A DNA stretch of 7,117 bases from an uncultured Clostridia bacterium (lineage in GTDB: Bacteria > Bacillota > Clostridia > Oscillospirales > Ruminococcaceae), in assembly GCA_937894185.1 (NCBI GenBank), contig CALCSA010000007.1, forward strand, positions 1 through 7,117. The letters run 5' to 3'. Below are positions 4,673-7,117 of the stretch, in pieces. The position numbers and the translations under genes were made by a program. The notes beneath the pieces were generated by a model. The model was not told where the DNA came from. It did not search any database and worked only from the letters and a program-made list of their open reading frames with translations. Within the stretch, counting starts at the first letter, position 1; each line of letters opens with the position of its first letter.

Positions 4673-5737
4673 ATGGCTGAGCGCATACTGATGAAGGGCA
4701 ACGAGGCCATTGCCGAAGCCGCCATCCGGGCCGGTTGCCGACACTTTTTTGGATACCCCATCACCCCCCAGACCGAAGTTTCTGCCTATTTGGCCAAGCG
4801 GATGCCCAAGGTGGGCGGATGCTTTTTGCAGGCCGAAAGTGAAGTCGCCGCCATCAACATGGTTCTGGGAGCAGCCGCTGCCGGCGTCCGGGTGATGACT
4901 TCTTCTTCCTCCCCCGGCATCTCCCTGAAGTCCGAGGGAATTTCCTACATCATCGGCAGCGACCTGCCCTGTGTCATCCTCAATATCCAGCGGGGCGGCC
5001 CGGGTCTGGGAGGCATTCAGCCCAGTCAGGCCGACTACAATCAGGCCACCAAGGCTCCCGGCCACGGCGACGCCCATGTCATGGTGTTTGCGCCTTCCAC
5101 CGTTCAGGAAATGGTCACCTGCATCTTTGACATGTTTGACTTATCTGAACAATACCGTGTTCCCGCCATGCTGCTGGGAGACGGTCTGTTGGGCCAGATG
5201 ATGGAGCCGGTGGAGTTTCCCGATGTCAAAGTCACCCCCGCCGAAAAACCTTGGGCCTCCAACGGCCACCAGAACAAGCGGGAACATAACGTAGTCAATT
5301 CCCTGTACCTACAGCCAGATCAGCTGGAGGCCAAGAACATCGAGCGGTTTGAGCGCTACGCTCAGATTCAGGCCAACGAAACCCGGGCCGAAGCCTTTGA
5401 AACCGAGGACTGCGACGTGCTGGTGGTGGCCTATGGCGCCTCCTCCCGGATTGCCCGCAGCGCTGTGATGAACGCCCGTGCCCAAGGGCTGAAGGTAGGG
5501 CTCCTTCGCCCCATCACCCTCTGGCCCTTCCCCCAAAAGGAACTGCTGGAGGCTTCTAAAACCGCCAAGGATATTCTGGTGGTGGAGATGAGCATGGGGC
5601 AGATGGTGGACGACGTTAAGCTGGCTTTGGAATGCAGTAAGCCGGTTCACTTCTTCGGCCACACCGGCGGCATTATCCCCACTCCCGCCGAGGTGCTGGA
5701 GCAGCTGAAAACCATTGCAGGAGGTGCTGCAAAATGA
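4673..5737 (+). CDS. vorB: Alpha subunit of 2-oxoacid:ferredoxin oxidoreductase (VorB-like)
   Basis: This subunit forms half of the active site with the beta subunit and contributes to CoA and substrate binding in an enzyme that converts a 2-oxoacid plus CoA to acyl-CoA, CO2 and reduced ferredoxin. The 354 residues match VorB/KorA alpha subunits. The N-terminal pyrimidine-binding domain shows GYPITPQTE (27-35), a FLQAESEVAAINMVLGAA stretch, TSSSSPGISLKSEG and the QRGGPGLGG loop. The C-terminal transketolase-like domain includes DVLVVAYGASSR and LLRPITLWPFP. The substrate cannot be read from sequence: branched-chain 2-oxoacids (VorB naming), 2-oxoglutarate and related acids are all possible. 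The ribosome binding site AAGGAG lies in the end of the ferredoxin gene. The stop TGA overlaps the beta-subunit start as ATGA, which implies translational coupling. Confidence 0.95.
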   Translation: MAERILMKGNEAIAEAAIRAGCRHFFGYPITPQTEVSAYLAKRMPKVGGCFLQAESEVAAINMVLGAAAAGVRVMTSSSSPGISLKSEGISYIIGSDLPCVILNIQRGGPGLGGIQPSQADYNQATKAPGHGDAHVMVFAPSTVQEMVTCIFDMFDLSEQYRVPAMLLGDGLLGQMMEPVEFPDVKVTPAEKPWASNGHQNKREHNVVNSLYLQPDQLEAKNIERFERYAQIQANETRAEAFETEDCDVLVVAYGASSRIARSAVMNARAQGLKVGLLRPITLWPFPQKELLEASKTAKDILVVEMSMGQMVDDVKLALECSKPVHFFGHTGGIIPTPAEVLEQLKTIAGGAAK

Positions 5738-6486
5738 CTACCGTATACGAAAAATCCAAAATGCTTACCGACGCTCCCATGAGCTATTGCCCCGGCTGTA
5801 CCCACGGAATCATCCACAAGCTGGTGGCCGAGAGCATTTCCGAGCTGGGCGTGGAAGGCAGAACCGTCGGCGTGGCTCCTGTGGGATGCTCCGTCATGGC
5901 CTACAACTTCTTTGCCTGCGATATGGTTCAGGCCCCCCACGGGCGGGCTCCCGCCGTGGCCACCGGCCTTGCCCGGGCCCTGCCGGAGGGCGTCATCTTT
6001 ACCTATCAGGGAGACGGCGACCTTGCCGCCATCGGAACCGCCGAGACGGTTCACGCAGCCTCCCGGGGCGAGAACATCGTCATCATCTTTGTCAACAACG
6101 CCATTTACGGCATGACCGGCGGCCAGATGGCCCCCACCACCCTGCCGGGTCAGGTCACACAGACCTCCCCCTATGGCCGGGATGTAAAAACCGCCGGATA
6201 CCCCATCCGCATCTGCGAGATGCTGGCCACTTTGGATGGCACCGCCTATGCCGAGCGGGTGTCGGTCAATACCGTGCCCAACATCCGCAAGGCCAAAAAG
6301 GCCATTAAAAAAGCCTTCGAAAATCAAATCGCGGGCCGCGGCTTTTCCATTGTAGAGGTGCTTTCCACCTGCCCCACCAACTGGGGCCTGACTCCTGTGG
6401 AAGCCCTCAAGTGGCTGGAGGAGAACATGACTCCCTACTACCCGCTGGGAGTCTACAAAGACATCACCGCAGAGGAGGGGAAATAG
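5734..6486 (+). CDS. Beta subunit (TPP-binding) of 2-oxoacid:ferredoxin oxidoreductase
   Basis: This catalytic subunit holds thiamine pyrophosphate and the proximal Fe-S cluster. In its 250 residues the TPP/Mg motif begins at GDGDLAAIG (93-101) and continues to NNAIYGMTGGQ (121-131). Cysteines C19 and C22 (YCPGCTHG), C52 (VGCS) and C213 (STCPTNWG) are spaced like the four cluster ligands of characterised two-domain 2-oxoacid:ferredoxin oxidoreductases. HGRAPAVATG (69-78) is the conserved helix before the TPP site. AGGAGG at 5719-5724 lies nine bases from the ATG, so initiation can be independent as well as coupled to the overlapping alpha gene. The gamma subunit follows after two bases. Family and role are secure; KorB versus VorA naming depends on the unknown substrate. 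Confidence 0.95.
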   Translation: MTTVYEKSKMLTDAPMSYCPGCTHGIIHKLVAESISELGVEGRTVGVAPVGCSVMAYNFFACDMVQAPHGRAPAVATGLARALPEGVIFTYQGDGDLAAIGTAETVHAASRGENIVIIFVNNAIYGMTGGQMAPTTLPGQVTQTSPYGRDVKTAGYPIRICEMLATLDGTAYAERVSVNTVPNIRKAKKAIKKAFENQIAGRGFSIVEVLSTCPTNWGLTPVEALKWLEENMTPYYPLGVYKDITAEEGK

Positions 6487-6488
6487 CC

Positions 6489-7022
6489 ATGGCAAGCTAC
6501 AACATGGTATTTGCCGGCTTTGGCGGGCAGGGCGTGCTCTTTACCGGTAAGGTGGTGGCTTACGCAGGCCTCATCGACGGCAAGGAAGTCAGCTGGCTAC
6601 CCAGCTATGGCCCCGAAATGCGGGGCGGAACCGCTAACTGCAGCGTTTGCATTTCCGATGCGCCGGTGGGTTCCCCTCTGGTAACCGAGCCCGATGTGCT
6701 GATTGCCATGAACGGCCCCTCCTACGATAAATTCATCGATACCGTCAAGCCCGGCGGAGTGGTCATCATCGATTCCAGTCTGGTCACACCCTCCAAGCGC
6801 AGGGAGGACGTAACCCTGTGCGAGGTTCCCGCCACCGCTCTTTCTAACGAGGAGCATCTGGAGGGAATCGCCAATATGATTCTGTTGGGCAAGCTGCTGG
6901 AATCCACCGGCTTTGCCTCTATGGAAACGGTGAAAAAATCGGTGCAGAAGTGTGTACCCGCCAGCAAGACCCATCTGCTGGAGCACAACCTGCGGGCCAT
7001 TCGGCTGGGAATGGAGCAGTAA
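6489..7022 (+). CDS. Gamma subunit of 2-oxoacid:ferredoxin oxidoreductase
   Basis: The gamma domain binds the ADP part of CoA and helps assemble the heterotetramer. The 177-residue product starts MASYNMVFAGFGGQG, with the GFGGQG nucleotide-type loop at 10-15, followed by SYGPEMRGGTANCSV (39-53), the family's signature, and PDVLIAMN (68-75). I chose the ATG at 6489 because AGGAGG (6473-6478) lies ten bases upstream, the product length fits KorC/VorC, and the start is two bases after the beta stop. The frame is open further upstream to 6411, but that part overlaps beta and shows no family similarity. No clear terminator follows, so transcription may continue into the next gene. Confidence 0.95.
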   Translation: MASYNMVFAGFGGQGVLFTGKVVAYAGLIDGKEVSWLPSYGPEMRGGTANCSVCISDAPVGSPLVTEPDVLIAMNGPSYDKFIDTVKPGGVVIIDSSLVTPSKRREDVTLCEVPATALSNEEHLEGIANMILLGKLLESTGFASMETVKKSVQKCVPASKTHLLEHNLRAIRLGMEQ

Positions 7023-7103
7023 GCATTCTGATTCCCTAATTTGCATAAGCTGTAATAAAGTGCAAACCACTGAAACAAATATGAAGTTGCAGCTGTTCAA
7101 AGC

Positions 7104-7117
7104 GAGGTGACACCGTG
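7104..7117 (+). promoter_or_regulatory. Ribosome binding site and probable GTG start of the next gene
   Basis: GAGGTGA (7104-7110) is a strong Shine-Dalgarno sequence, and the last three bases of the window are GTG, seven bases after GAGG. With no terminator after the gamma-subunit gene, a downstream gene on the same strand is likely. Its identity lies outside the window. Confidence 0.5.

Noticed and set aside
5647..6495. Long - strand open frame opposite the beta subunit
   Set aside because: It is a glycine- and histidine-rich translation of the antisense of a clear TPP enzyme, without a credible start.
1..7117. CRISPR arrays, tRNA/rRNA genes, transposases or phage genes
   Set aside because: None was seen on either strand; the repeats present are short pairs in promoter regions.

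Overview
The window looks like chromosome from an anaerobic, endospore-forming member of the Clostridia (Bacillota). The evidence is a spoIVB-spo0A pair in the usual order, strong AGGAGG-type ribosome binding sites, AT-rich consensus promoters beside fairly GC-rich coding sequence, and a ferredoxin-dependent 2-oxoacid oxidoreductase operon. An Oscillospiraceae/Ruminococcaceae-type gut fermenter is my best guess; that is inference from gene content and codon style, not from a marker gene.

Layout. (1) 1-543, +: the 3' part of an M24-family Xaa-Pro aminopeptidase or dipeptidase, cut by the window edge. (2) 550-588: a hairpin with T-tracts on both sides that can terminate both the peptidase and the convergent spo0A. 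(3) 621-2777, -: spoIVB then spo0A, the late sporulation signalling protease followed by the sporulation master regulator. Between them are two sigma-A-like promoters for spo0A, a perfect dyad inside one of them, and a 0A-box-like sequence in the last codons of spoIVB. (4) 2778-2980: a divergent regulatory region rich in short direct and inverted repeats. (5) 2938-3366, +: a small DprA/YspA-like SLOG-fold protein of unknown role. (6) 3367-3640: no convincing gene, but a good extended -10 promoter at its end. (7) 3641-4306, +: a P-loop ATPase of the MinD/ParA/CobQ broad class. (8) 4307-4453: a gap whose sequence can fold into a three-tier stem plus a small hairpin. (9) 4454-7022, +: a tight four-gene operon for a heterotetrameric 2-oxoacid:ferredoxin oxidoreductase in the order delta (2x[4Fe-4S] ferredoxin), alpha (VorB-like), beta (TPP-binding), gamma. 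(10) 7104-7117: a ribosome binding site and GTG that probably begin the next gene.

How the parts work. The four oxidoreductase subunits together would oxidatively decarboxylate a 2-oxoacid (branched-chain, 2-oxoglutarate or a related acid) with CoA to an acyl-CoA and reduced ferredoxin, a standard energy step in amino-acid-fermenting anaerobes. The spo0A/spoIVB half controls entry into sporulation and the late sigma-K checkpoint.

The most striking observation is in Spo0A. The receiver aspartate that is normally phosphorylated (Asp56 in Bacillus subtilis) is glutamate here, while the Thr84 and Lys108 equivalents and the DNA-binding domain are intact. This suggests a Spo0A whose activity may not depend on a phosphorelay. 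Second are the structured leader before the oxidoreductase operon and the operator-like architecture around the SLOG gene promoter, where the natural start position reads ATA instead of ATG.
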